Both the position numbers and the translations under genes were made by a program. The notes below the pieces were generated by a model that searched no databases, was not told the DNA's origin, and was given only the letters and a program-made list of their open reading frames with translations. Below are positions 9,052 through 17,027 of a DNA stretch of 64,000 bases, piece after piece; the first letter of the stretch is position 1, and each line of letters begins with the position of its first letter. Origin of the DNA: Frigoribacterium sp. SL97 (lineage in GTDB: Bacteria; Actinomycetota; Actinomycetes; Actinomycetales; Microbacteriaceae); NCBI RefSeq assembly GCF_026625765.1, contig NZ_CP113062.1, positions 2,852,001 through 2,916,000 of the forward strand. Reading direction: 5' to 3'.

Positions 9052-9831
9052 TCAGGCATGACCGAGATGCCCACGCAGGCCGGCCAGTTCGACGAGCAGG
9101 TCCGCCACGGCGGCGGGGTCGGCGACGCGATGCATCGCCCCCGTCTCGCCCGGGCCGACCTTGATCGACAGGTCGCCCTCGCCGAGTGCCCGGAAGCCGT
9201 CCTCGTCGGTGACGTCGTCCCCGGCGTAGAGGACGCCCGTGGCCTGGACGGCCTCCCGGAGTCGGTCGATGCCGTCGTTCTTGCCGGTCGCCCGGACGGC
9301 GAACTCGAGGACGTTCTTGCCGACGCGCTCGTGCATGCCGCCGAGCGCCTCGACGGCCTCGCGGGCCGCCGCGTGGACGGCCTCGGTGGTCGCGGCGTCC
9401 GCGAGCCGCGTGTGCAGGGCGAGGCCTGCGGGTTTCTCTTCGACGAAGACGCCCTCACGCCCCTCGGCCACACCGTGGACGGCATCGGACAAGCGCGCAC
9501 GGCCGGCCTTCTCGTCGTCGCTCAACGAGGTCTCGTGACCGTCGACCCGCACCTCGATGCCGTGCGAGCCGACCAACAGCACCTCGTCGGGGGTCTGGCT
9601 GACCTCGATCAACGAGGCGAGGTCGCGCCCGGACACGAGGGCGACGGTGGTCTGGTCGAGTGCCGACAGGCGCATGATCGCGTCCAGGGCCGCGGGCAAC
9701 GCCCGGGCCCGCAGGGGCGCGTCGACCTCGGGCGCCAGGGTGCCGTCGAAGTCGAGCGCGACGAGGAGGCGCGGGGTCGTCGCGAGACGACCGAGCGCGT
9801 CGCTCAGGGCCAGGGGGTCGGAACCGGTCAC
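9052..9831 (-). CDS. otsB: Trehalose-6-phosphate phosphatase
   Basis: HAD-superfamily phosphatase of 259 residues that releases trehalose from trehalose 6-phosphate. Motif I is LVALDFDGTLAP with nucleophile D27 and D29. VGSHGIEVR is the OtsB cap signature, and GDDVTDEDGFRALG is the metal-binding motif IV. The GTG at 9831 overlaps the otsA stop (GTGA), so the two enzymes of the pathway are translationally coupled. Trehalose serves as compatible solute and stress protectant in this group. Confidence 0.95.
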   Translation of the reverse strand: MTGSDPLALSDALGRLATTPRLLVALDFDGTLAPEVDAPLRARALPAALDAIMRLSALDQTTVALVSGRDLASLIEVSQTPDEVLLVGSHGIEVRVDGHETSLSDDEKAGRARLSDAVHGVAEGREGVFVEEKPAGLALHTRLADAATTEAVHAAAREAVEALGGMHERVGKNVLEFAVRATGKNDGIDRLREAVQATGVLYAGDDVTDEDGFRALGEGDLSIKVGPGETGAMHRVADPAAVADLLVELAGLRGHLGHA

Positions 9832-11327
9832 GAGACGTCACCGTCCGTCGTCGCCGAGGCCGGGGCGGGCGTGATCTGCTGCCCGGGTCGCACGTTCTCG
9901 AGGGCCTGCAGGAAGGACGCCGACCACTTGGCCACGTCGTTCTCGAGGACGCGACGGCGCAGGGCCCGCATGCGGGTGGTGCGGTCGCGCTTGGGCATCT
10001 CGACGGCGCGCATGATGGTGTTCTTGAGGCCGCCGATGTCGTGCGGGTTGATCAGCAGGGCGCTCTTGAGCTCGTCGGCCGCGCCGGCGAACTCGCTCAG
10101 CACGAGCACGCCGTCGTTGTCGCGCCGCACCGCCACGTACTCTTTCGCGACCAGGTTCATGCCGTCGCGGAGGGCCGTGACCAGCATGATGTCGGCGGCG
10201 AGGTACAACGCCACCATCTCTTCGCGCGGGTAGCCGTGGTGGTGGTAGCTGATGGCCGTGTGGCTCATGGTGCCGTAGTCGCCGTTCACGCGGCCGACGG
10301 TGAGCTCGATCTCGTCGCGCAGCAGCTTGTACGTCTCGACCCGCTCACGGCTCGGGCTCGCGACCTGCACGAGCGTGGCGTCCTCGACGCTGAGCCGACC
10401 GTCGGCGAGCAGCTCGCCGAACGCCTTCATGCGGTGCCGGATGCCCTTCGTGTAGTCGAGACGGTCGACGCCGAGCATGATCGTCTTGGGGTTGCCGAGG
10501 CCCTCGCGGATCTCGCGCGCCCTGGCCTGCACGTCCGGGCGCGCGGCGAGCTCTTCGTAGCTGGCGGCGTCGATCGAGATCGGGAAGTGCTTCGCCAGCA
10601 CCCGACGGACCTTGGTGCCCCGGCGCGAGACCGGCGCGGACTCGTCGTCGACCGGGACCTCGATGTAGGGGCGCGTCGTCGAGTACCCGAGCAGGTGGCG
10701 GACGGCGCGGGAGAAGTTCGACGCGTCGTCCGCCCGCTGGAAGCCGATGACGTCGGCACCGAGCAGGCCCTCGACGATCTGCTGCCGCCAGGGCAGCTGC
10801 GAGAAGATGCCGAGCGGCGGGAACGGGATGTGGTTGAAGAACCCGATGGTGACGTCGGGCCGGGCCTCGCGCAGCATCTTGGGCACGAGTTGCAGCTGGT
10901 AGTCCTGCACCCAGATGGTGCCGCCCTCTTCGGTGATCTCGGCCGCGCGGTCGGCGAAGCGCTGGTTGACCTGCACGTAGGACTCCCACCAGACCCGGTG
11001 GTAGGTCGGGGCGGCGATGACGTCGTGGTAGAGCGGCCAGAGCGTGTCGTTGCTGAAGCCCTCGTAGTAGCGCTGCACCTCGTCGGCGCTGAGCGGCACG
11101 GGGACGATCTCGATGCCGTCGGACTCGAAGGGCTCGAACTCGAGGTCGGGTTGGCCCGCCCAGCCCACCCACGCCCCGTCGTTGGCCTTCATGACGGGTT
11201 CGAGGGCGGTGACGAGACCCCCGGGCGAGTGCTGCCACGACGCCGACCCGTCGTCGGCGATGACCCGGTCGACGGGGAGGCGGTTGGAGACGACGACGAA
11301 GCCGTAACGTTCGGGGGTGTCGGGCAT
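9828..11327 (-). CDS. otsA: Trehalose-6-phosphate synthase
   Basis: GT20 glycosyltransferase joining UDP/GDP-glucose and glucose 6-phosphate into trehalose 6-phosphate. The 499 residues begin with VVSNRLPVDRV. Further signatures are SPGGLVTALEP, WVQDYQLQLVPKMLR, FNHIPFPP, and GVDRLDYTKGIRHRMKAF, which holds the nucleotide/phosphate-binding Arg-Leu-Asp-Tyr-Thr-Lys. The ATG at 11327 is preferred over an in-frame ATG at 11360: an AGGAG lies about 12 bases upstream and the family N-terminus starts there. A GATAAT/TAATCT stretch at 11376–11383 (minus strand) may be the promoter -10. Confidence 0.95.
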   Translation of the reverse strand: MPDTPERYGFVVVSNRLPVDRVIADDGSASWQHSPGGLVTALEPVMKANDGAWVGWAGQPDLEFEPFESDGIEIVPVPLSADEVQRYYEGFSNDTLWPLYHDVIAAPTYHRVWWESYVQVNQRFADRAAEITEEGGTIWVQDYQLQLVPKMLREARPDVTIGFFNHIPFPPLGIFSQLPWRQQIVEGLLGADVIGFQRADDASNFSRAVRHLLGYSTTRPYIEVPVDDESAPVSRRGTKVRRVLAKHFPISIDAASYEELAARPDVQARAREIREGLGNPKTIMLGVDRLDYTKGIRHRMKAFGELLADGRLSVEDATLVQVASPSRERVETYKLLRDEIELTVGRVNGDYGTMSHTAISYHHHGYPREEMVALYLAADIMLVTALRDGMNLVAKEYVAVRRDNDGVLVLSEFAGAADELKSALLINPHDIGGLKNTIMRAVEMPKRDRTTRMRALRRRVLENDVAKWSASFLQALENVRPGQQITPAPASATTDGDVS

Positions 11328-11435
11328 GGGGTGGGTCGGCTCCTGTCGCATCGCCCGCACGGACGCGGGACGGCCAGATTATCAGCGGTGCCCCAGACGG
11401 CTCCTGGCGACCGGCGTACCCCACCCGGACGATCG

Positions 11436-12205
11436 TCAGACGAGGCGCAGGGTCGCCTCGGCGGCCCGCACGAGGGACGCCCCGTAGCTCGGTCCGTGTC
11501 CGGCGGCGTGCACGGCCAACGGGTGGAGCTGGTGCAGTGGCACGCGACCCCGCCACCCCTCGCCCAGCGGCGAGCGCGCCTGGTAGCCCGCCAGCACGTC
11601 CTCGAGGTGCGGGCAGCCGAACAGGGCCAGCATCGCCAGGTCGGTCTCGGGATGACCGCCGTGGGCGGCCGGGTCGATGAGCACGACTCCCCCGGCGTCG
11701 AAGAGCACGTTGCCGGCCCACAGGTCCCCGTGGAGGCGGGCCGGGGGCAGGTCGTCGTCGAACGCGCCCTCGGCGACGAGGCGGCAGGCTCGCTCGACGA
11801 CCTCGAGGCCCGCCCGGTCGAGACCGCCCGCCCGGACGGCGACGCGGGCGTAGGGCAGGACCCGCTGCTCGGCGTAGAAGACCCCCAGGTCGCCTTCGGT
11901 CGCACCGTCATCGGACGGCTGCCGATGAAGCACGGCCCCGCCCACCCCCGAGGAGGCGCACCGAACGCCTCCGCGCCGCTCGCGTGGGTCACCGCGAGGG
12001 CCTCGCCGAAGGCCCGTGCGGCCTCCGCCGTGGGACGGACCTCGTGCACGGGATCGAGGTCGATGCGCCCCGGGGACGCGGCCTGGACGCCGACCGTGCG
12101 CGCGCCTCCTCGGGGCGTGGCCTCGGCGAGCCAGGCGAGACCGGCCGCCTCGGCCTCGAAGAACCCGGCGGGGGCGTCGGCACGCTGCTTCGTGTAGGAG
12201 GTCAC
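11436..12205 (-). pseudogene. Fructosamine kinase family protein, split by a one-base frameshift
   Basis: The family phosphorylates ketoamines (fructosamine-3-kinase-like) in protein/sugar deglycation. The N-terminal part from the GTG at 12205 reads VTSYTKQRADAPAGFFEAEA and continues to FGAPPRGWAGPCFIGSRP. The rest, including the kinase motif ARLHGDLWAGNVLFDAGG (catalytic HGD) and VLIDPAAHGG, lies in another frame from about 11890 down. The frames join if one C is added to the C5 run at 11882–11886, giving 771 bases (256 residues), the normal length. This is either a recent null mutation or a base lost in sequencing. It diverges from corA with only 18 bases between start codons. Confidence 0.8.
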
Positions 12206-12210
12206 GGGAA

Positions 12211-12223
12211 TAGCATGCGCCCC
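12211..12223 (+). promoter_or_regulatory. Putative -10 element for leaderless corA transcript
   Basis: TAGCAT (12211–12216) is followed by 7 bases and then ATG at 12224. There is no Shine-Dalgarno sequence. The 18-base gap to the divergent gene means that any -35 element must lie inside the neighbouring coding sequence. Confidence 0.45.
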
Positions 12224-13264
12224 ATGACCGACACCCGTCCCCCGCGCACCGAGGGGCCCCGCGGCCCCGCCGACGACGGTGCCCGTCCCGACACGACCAT
12301 CGTCACGCGCGCCTACCGAGGGGGCCAGCTGATCGCCCACGACTTCCCGCTGCACGAGGTGAGCGACCACCTGGAGACGGACGGCTGCCACGTGTGGATC
12401 GACCTCACCGACCCGACCGCCGGCGACCTCGCCTCGCTCGAGGACGAACTCGGACTGCACGAGCTCGCCGTCGAGGACGCGCTGCAGGACGGACAGCGGC
12501 CCAAGGTCGACCGTTACGACAACCATCTGTTCACCGCTCTCTACGACGTGCGCTTCGACCGGGCCAGCGGCGTGCTCGACACGAGCGAGGTGAAGGCGTT
12601 CATCACGGAGCGCGCCCTCGTGACGATCCACCATCCGGAGTTCGACGTCACCCGGCTGCAGGCGACCTTCGACCAGAACCGCGACCTGGCGTCGCACGGC
12701 GTCTCGTACTTCCTCTGGGGTCTGCTCGACTGCGTCGTGGACCGGCACTTCGACGCCACGGATGCGCTGGACGACGAGATCGAGGGCATCGCCGACGACC
12801 TCTTCGACCCCGCGCCCCGGACCATCGACGTGCAGAAGCGCTCGTTCGCCCTGCGGAAGAGCCTCGTCCAGCTGCGGCGGGTCGCGTCGCCGATGCGCGA
12901 GGTGCTGAACACGCTGCTGCGCCGCGACCTGAAGGAGGTCGACTCCGCCATGCACCCGTACTTCCAGGACGTCTACGACCACGTGCTGCGCGTGGCCGAG
13001 CAGAACGACTCCCTGCGCGACCTCGTCTCGACCATCCTCGACACGAACCTCAACCTGCAGTCCAACCGCATGAACCTCATCATGAAGAAGGTGACGAGCT
13101 GGGCGGCCATCATCGCGGTCCCCACGGCGATCACCGGGTTCTACGGGCAGAACGTGCCGTATCCGGGGTTCCAGTCCGCCGCCGGCTTCGTCACCTCGTG
13201 CGTGCTGATCGTGGCGATCGGCGGCCTGCTCTGGTGGCAGTTCAAGCGCCGCGACTGGCTGTAG
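12224..13264 (+). CDS. corA: CorA-family magnesium/divalent cation transporter
   Basis: A 346-residue CorA-superfamily channel. A cytoplasmic N-terminal alpha/beta domain and long helices (residues ~30–285) precede two C-terminal membrane segments (~293–308 and ~322–340). The selectivity motif at the end of TM1 reads Y-G-Q-N (307–310) instead of the canonical Y/F-G-M-N. The C-terminus is positively charged (KRRDWL), as is usual. The ATG at 12224 is chosen over one at 12215 because of the TAGCAT hexamer exactly 7 bases upstream. Homopentameric Mg2+ (or Co2+/Zn2+) transport is inferred from the family. Confidence 0.9.
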   Translation: MTDTRPPRTEGPRGPADDGARPDTTIVTRAYRGGQLIAHDFPLHEVSDHLETDGCHVWIDLTDPTAGDLASLEDELGLHELAVEDALQDGQRPKVDRYDNHLFTALYDVRFDRASGVLDTSEVKAFITERALVTIHHPEFDVTRLQATFDQNRDLASHGVSYFLWGLLDCVVDRHFDATDALDDEIEGIADDLFDPAPRTIDVQKRSFALRKSLVQLRRVASPMREVLNTLLRRDLKEVDSAMHPYFQDVYDHVLRVAEQNDSLRDLVSTILDTNLNLQSNRMNLIMKKVTSWAAIIAVPTAITGFYGQNVPYPGFQSAAGFVTSCVLIVAIGGLLWWQFKRRDWL

Positions 13265-13320
13265 CCCGCCGTTCCCGCACTGTTCACCGCGGTGTCGACG
13301 CCGCCGCGACGCCCCGGTCG

Positions 13321-13332
13321 TAGCCTGGCCGC
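13321..13332 (+). promoter_or_regulatory. Putative -10 element for leaderless transcript of the isomerase-like gene
   Basis: TAGCCT (13321–13326), then 6 bases, then the GTG at 13333. No ribosome binding site is present between them. Confidence 0.4.
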
Positions 13333-14382
13333 GTGATCACGGTCGGAATGAGCACGTCCTGCGTCTTCCCGCTGACGACCGACGAGGCCTTCCGGCTCGC
13401 GCGGCTCACCGGCTTCGACGGGGTCGAGGTGATGGTGACGGCCGATCGGGCGACCCGACGACCCGAGCTGCTCCGTGCGGCGACCGCCCGGTGGGGGCTG
13501 CCCGTTCTCTCGGTGCACGCCCCCGTCCTGCCCGTCGCGCACTTCGCCTTCGGTCGTGACCAGGTCGACAAGCTGCGGCGCTCGGCCGGACTGGCCCGCG
13601 AGCTGGGCGCCACGACCGTCGTCGTCCATCCGCCGTTCGTCTGGCAGCGGTCCTACGCGGCGCGCTTCGTCGACGTCGTCCGCGAGATCGCGACCGAGAC
13701 GGGCGTCACCCTCGCCGTCGAGAACATGTTCCCCGTGAGGTTCGGACCGGCCGGGTTCGACCCCTACCGCCCGGGACACGACCCCTCGTCCCTCGACGTG
13801 GAGGCGGCCACCCTCGACTTCTCGCACGCCGCCGTCGCCGGGCGCGACGCGCTCGACCTCGCCCTGGCGCTCGGGCCGAGGTTGCGCCACGTCCACCTGA
13901 CCGACGGCGTCGTCTCGTCCCGCCCCGGCGGGCTGCACGACCAGCACCGGGTGCCGGGTCGCGGCACGCAGCCGGTCGCCGAGGTGCTCACCCACCTGGC
14001 CCGGTCGGGGTGGGCCGGCACCGTCGCCGCCGAGGTGCACACCGACGGGGACGAGGAGGCGCGGCTCGGCCAGCTCCGGCGGACGCTCGCCTTCGCGCGC
14101 CGTCACCTCGCGACCGCACCCGCGTCGGGCCCGAGCGCCCGGGACCCTCAGACGAACAGCACCGTCGCGACGACCGCGAGCGGCACGGCGACCGCCGCCA
14201 CCCCGAGGCCGGCGAGCACGAACCGCCCCCAGGCGACCTCGACGCCCATCGACGACAAGCGCGAGTGCCAGAGCAGCGTGGCGAGCGAGGCCCACGGCGT
14301 CACGAGGCAGCCGATGTTGACCCCGACGAGTACGGCGACGAGCCGCAGCGGCGACCCGGCCACCGGCTCGAGGGCGAGGTAG
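13333..14382 (+). CDS. Sugar-phosphate isomerase/epimerase-like TIM-barrel protein
   Basis: Xylose-isomerase-like TIM-barrel (AP endonuclease family 2) protein. Core elements are visible: GFDGVEVMVTADR, LSVHAPVLP, TTVVVHPPFVWQ, VTLAVENMFP (metal-ligand Glu), TLDFSHAA and HVHLTDG (metal-ligand His/Asp). Family members end near residue 270 (LAFARRHL). Here the frame runs 80 residues further, low-complexity Thr/Ala/Pro/Ser, across the 3' end of the convergent transporter gene (235-base antisense overlap). No stop codon occurs in any plus frame between 14101 and about 14317. The substrate is unknown. The leaderless GTG start at 13333 is supported by TAGCCT. Confidence 0.75.
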   Translation: MITVGMSTSCVFPLTTDEAFRLARLTGFDGVEVMVTADRATRRPELLRAATARWGLPVLSVHAPVLPVAHFAFGRDQVDKLRRSAGLARELGATTVVVHPPFVWQRSYAARFVDVVREIATETGVTLAVENMFPVRFGPAGFDPYRPGHDPSSLDVEAATLDFSHAAVAGRDALDLALALGPRLRHVHLTDGVVSSRPGGLHDQHRVPGRGTQPVAEVLTHLARSGWAGTVAAEVHTDGDEEARLGQLRRTLAFARRHLATAPASGPSARDPQTNSTVATTASGTATAATPRPASTNRPQATSTPIDDKRECQSSVASEAHGVTRQPMLTPTSTATSRSGDPATGSRAR

Positions 14383-15302
14383 GCCGGGAGGTTGTTGGCC
14401 ACGTTCGCGGCCACCGCGCTGCCGCCCGCCAGTCGAAGCAGGTCGGGCAATTGGTCGCCGGTGCCCACGACGGCTCCGAGCAGGTCCGCCAGGCCGAGCG
14501 AGTGAGCGGCCTCGACGACGAGGAACAGCCCGCCGGCGAAGAGCAGCGTGCCCCACGGCACCAGCCCGAGTCGGAGGACGCCGCGGCGGCGGACGGCCGT
14601 GGTGACGACGAGCACGAGCGCCGCGACGGCGGCGGGGATCCAGACCTCGACGCCCGAGACCAGGGCCGGCACGAGCAGCCCCGTCGCGACCGCGGCGACG
14701 CCGAAGAGCACGCGGTCGGCCACGGGCTCGGACGCCGGCGCCTCGAACCGGCCGACCAGCTGACGGCGGTAGCGCAGTCCGATGGCCACGACGGGGACGA
14801 CGACGCCCACCACGGCGGCCGGTGCGACCAAGGCGGCGAATTGCACCGGGGCCGGTGATCCGAGCTCGTGCAGCGCGAGCAGGTTGGTGAGGTTCGAGAC
14901 CGGCAACAGCATCGAGGCGCAGTTCGCGAGCCACACCGTCGTCAACGCGAACGGCATCGGCGGCAGGCCGGCATGCCGGGCCACGATCACGACCACCGGC
15001 GTGAGCAGCACCGCCGTCGTGTCGAGCGAGAGGAACACCGTGCAGAGCACCGCGAGCGCCACGACCAGGAGCCACAGCACGAGCACCCGCCCTCCGGCCA
15101 GCCGGGCCGAGGCGGACGCCAGCCACGAGAAGAGTCCGGCCTCTGCCGCGAGCTCCGCGACGATCGTCAGGCCGACGACGAAGCCGAGCACGGGCGCGAC
15201 CCGTTCGACGAGCGCGAGCAGTTCGTCACCGGTCAGGACGCCGGTGAACACGGCCACGAGGCCGAGCAACACGAACACGCCTCCGAGCAGGGCAGTGCGC
15301 AC
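14148..15302 (-). CDS. ArsB/NhaD (SLC13-like) ion transporter
   Basis: A 384-residue polytopic protein of the ion-transporter superfamily, about 11 hydrophobic segments. LSLDTTAVLLTPVVVIVARH and TVWLANCASMLLPVSNLTNL are the paired re-entrant signatures shared by ArsB, NhaD and citrate/anion transporters. A second half (AANVANNLPAYLALEPVAGS) repeats the motif. This suggests efflux of an anion such as arsenite, or Na+/H+ exchange; the substrate cannot be assigned, and no arsR or arsC is adjacent. The GTG at 15302 has AAGGAG 7–8 bases upstream. The gene is convergent with, and partly overlapped by, the isomerase-like gene. Confidence 0.8.
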   Translation of the reverse strand: MRTALLGGVFVLLGLVAVFTGVLTGDELLALVERVAPVLGFVVGLTIVAELAAEAGLFSWLASASARLAGGRVLVLWLLVVALAVLCTVFLSLDTTAVLLTPVVVIVARHAGLPPMPFALTTVWLANCASMLLPVSNLTNLLALHELGSPAPVQFAALVAPAAVVGVVVPVVAIGLRYRRQLVGRFEAPASEPVADRVLFGVAAVATGLLVPALVSGVEVWIPAAVAALVLVVTTAVRRRGVLRLGLVPWGTLLFAGGLFLVVEAAHSLGLADLLGAVVGTGDQLPDLLRLAGGSAVAANVANNLPAYLALEPVAGSPLRLVAVLVGVNIGCLVTPWASLATLLWHSRLSSMGVEVAWGRFVLAGLGVAAVAVPLAVVATVLFV

Positions 15303-15424
15303 GGCATTCTCCTTCGACCGCAGGACGCACCGGCACGGGACGCCGGGCAGCTCAACCTACCCCCACCCGGACTCGTGCCACGTCACGCGGTACCGTGGTC
15401 GAAACGACCCCTGGGAGCCCCACC

Positions 15425-15604
15425 GTGCGCAAATTCCTCTTCAACGGCGCGATCATCAGCGCGATCTTCTCCGGCATCAGCCTCCTCAAGAGCCTGAGCG
15501 CCGGCCCTCGTGACTGGCGCCTCGCCCTCATGGCGATCAGCTGGGCGGCCTCGACCGCGATCGCCGTGGGCAACGTCATCGAGGCCGCGAACGACGACGA
15601 CTGA
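15425..15604 (+). CDS. Small hypothetical membrane protein (59 aa)
   Basis: Unrecognised family. Two short hydrophobic segments (FNGAIISAIFSGISLLKSL and LALMAISWAASTAIAVGNVI) are joined by a charged PRDWR loop, and the protein ends in Asn-Asp-Asp-Asp. The GTG at 15425 is preferred (GGGAG about 8 bases upstream) over an in-frame ATG at 15395 that would add 10 residues. It is followed directly by a strong GC hairpin terminator. The protein-like composition and the clean terminator argue that it is a real gene. Confidence 0.6.
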   Translation: MRKFLFNGAIISAIFSGISLLKSLSAGPRDWRLALMAISWAASTAIAVGNVIEAANDDD

Positions 15605-15620
15605 CGTCTGCCGAGACACC

Positions 15621-15658
15621 GAGGAGGCGCGTCCCGCTCTGGCGGGGCGCGCCTCCTC
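15621..15658. terminator. Bidirectional GC-rich hairpin terminator
   Basis: GAGGAGGCGCG (15621–15631) pairs perfectly with 15648–15658, and the stem continues with CCCGC/GCGGG inside, leaving a tiny loop. It sits between two convergent genes. The arms carry the recurrent GGAGGCGCG word of this genome. Confidence 0.75.
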
Positions 15659-15673
15659 GTCCGTGTGGTCGCG

Positions 15674-16984
15674 TCAGCGACGCCCGTCGACGCCGGGCGT
15701 CGGCCCGGCCGGATCGCCGTCGGGACGGCCGGTCGGCAGGCCACCGGGTCGTCCCGCGACGTGCGGGTCGTGTTCCGCCTCGGCGCCGAGCGAGGCCTGG
15801 TACTCGGCGACGTCGTGGATCGGGATGGCCGCCGTGAAGAGCGCCGTGCGTTCGGAGTCGGCGTTGTCGCCGCTGAACAGGGCGGAGGCCTCCGACGTCG
15901 ACCGGTGGGCCCGTCCCTTCGGCGCCGGTTCGGCCTCGACCATCTGCACCCGCGTCCGCGGGATCGACTGCGGGCTCTTCGCGTGCAGCCAGGCGATCAG
16001 GTCCTCTCGGACGAGGCAGCGCAGGTCGAACAGGGTCGGTGCGTCCTTGGCCGTGACGAGCACCCTCACCCGCACGTAGCCGGCCTGGGCGTCGGTGACC
16101 TGGAGCACCTTGGTGCGTCCGTCCCAGAGGTCCGTCCCCGCGAGGATCACGTCGAGCTCCTTCCGCATGGCCCCCGGGTCGACCCGCCAGTCCAGGTCGA
16201 ACTCGACCGCTCCGAGCAGCTCGCTGTTGCGCCGAGTCCAGTTCTCGAACGGGGTGGTCGTGAAGTAGGTCGACGGCAGCACGAGACGCCGGTCGTCCCA
16301 GACGTGGACGACGACGTACGACAGGGTGATCTCCTCGATCAGGCCCCATTGCCCCTCGACCACGACGACGTCGTCGATGCGGATGGCGTCGCTGAAGGCC
16401 AGTTGGATGCCCGCGAAGACGTTCGCCAGGGTCGACTGCGCCGCGAGGCCCGCGACGACCGAGACCAGCCCCGCACTCGCGAGGACGCTCGCACCGACCG
16501 CCTCGACCCCCGGGAACCCGAGCAGCACGGTGCCCGCGGCCAGGATCACGATCAGGGCCACGGTCAGCCGTCGGAGGATGAGCACCTGGGTGCGGACCCG
16601 ACGCGCCACCCGGTTGTCGGGGGTGTCGACCCGGTAGCGCGACAGGCCGAGGTCCTCGAAGAAGATCGCGAGGGCACCCACGAACCAGGCGACGACGACG
16701 ATGACGGCGCAGCGGAAGGCCTGTGACACCCACCCCTCCCCCGGGTAGTCGGCGGGGAGCAGGGCGTCGAACGACGTGGTCAGCGCGACGACGAGCAGCA
16801 CGACGAGCAGCGTGGCGCGGAAGGGGCGGCGCATGCGCGTCACGAAGGCCTGCGCCCACTCCTTGCGCTTGGCGACCACGCCGACGACCAGGCCGACGAC
16901 GGCCGAGATGACGAAGGTGAGGACGACGGCGGCGACGAGCGAGATGACGAGTTGTATCCAGGGCATCCCCCGAGCCTGTCGCAT
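15674..16984 (-). CDS. Mechanosensitive ion channel, MscS family
   Basis: A small-conductance tension-gated channel that releases solutes on hypo-osmotic shock. Four or five N-terminal membrane segments lie at residues ~5–200. The pore helix and MscS beta domain follow: SAGLVSVVAGLAAQSTLANV, FSDAIRIDDVVVVEGQWGLI, and VWDDRRLVLPSTYFTTTPFE. The C-terminal ~80 residues are hydrophilic and Pro/Gly-rich. The ATG at 16984 is used; an ATG at 16966 (MPWIQLVIS) is equally possible. Upstream in-frame codons would run into the divergent hydrolase promoter region. It fits with the Mrp, trehalose and betaine genes nearby. Confidence 0.88.
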   Translation of the reverse strand: MRQARGMPWIQLVISLVAAVVLTFVISAVVGLVVGVVAKRKEWAQAFVTRMRRPFRATLLVVLLVVALTTSFDALLPADYPGEGWVSQAFRCAVIVVVAWFVGALAIFFEDLGLSRYRVDTPDNRVARRVRTQVLILRRLTVALIVILAAGTVLLGFPGVEAVGASVLASAGLVSVVAGLAAQSTLANVFAGIQLAFSDAIRIDDVVVVEGQWGLIEEITLSYVVVHVWDDRRLVLPSTYFTTTPFENWTRRNSELLGAVEFDLDWRVDPGAMRKELDVILAGTDLWDGRTKVLQVTDAQAGYVRVRVLVTAKDAPTLFDLRCLVREDLIAWLHAKSPQSIPRTRVQMVEAEPAPKGRAHRSTSEASALFSGDNADSERTALFTAAIPIHDVAEYQASLGAEAEHDPHVAGRPGGLPTGRPDGDPAGPTPGVDGRR

Positions 16985-17027
16985 GACGCACGGCTCCGTC
17001 CCGGCTGGCCCCTGGGACGATGGAACG

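Noticed and set aside
11984..12214. Extended N-terminus of CorA from 11984
   Set aside because: Antisense to the fructosamine kinase N-terminal domain, no family similarity; the leaderless -10 fixes the start at 12224.
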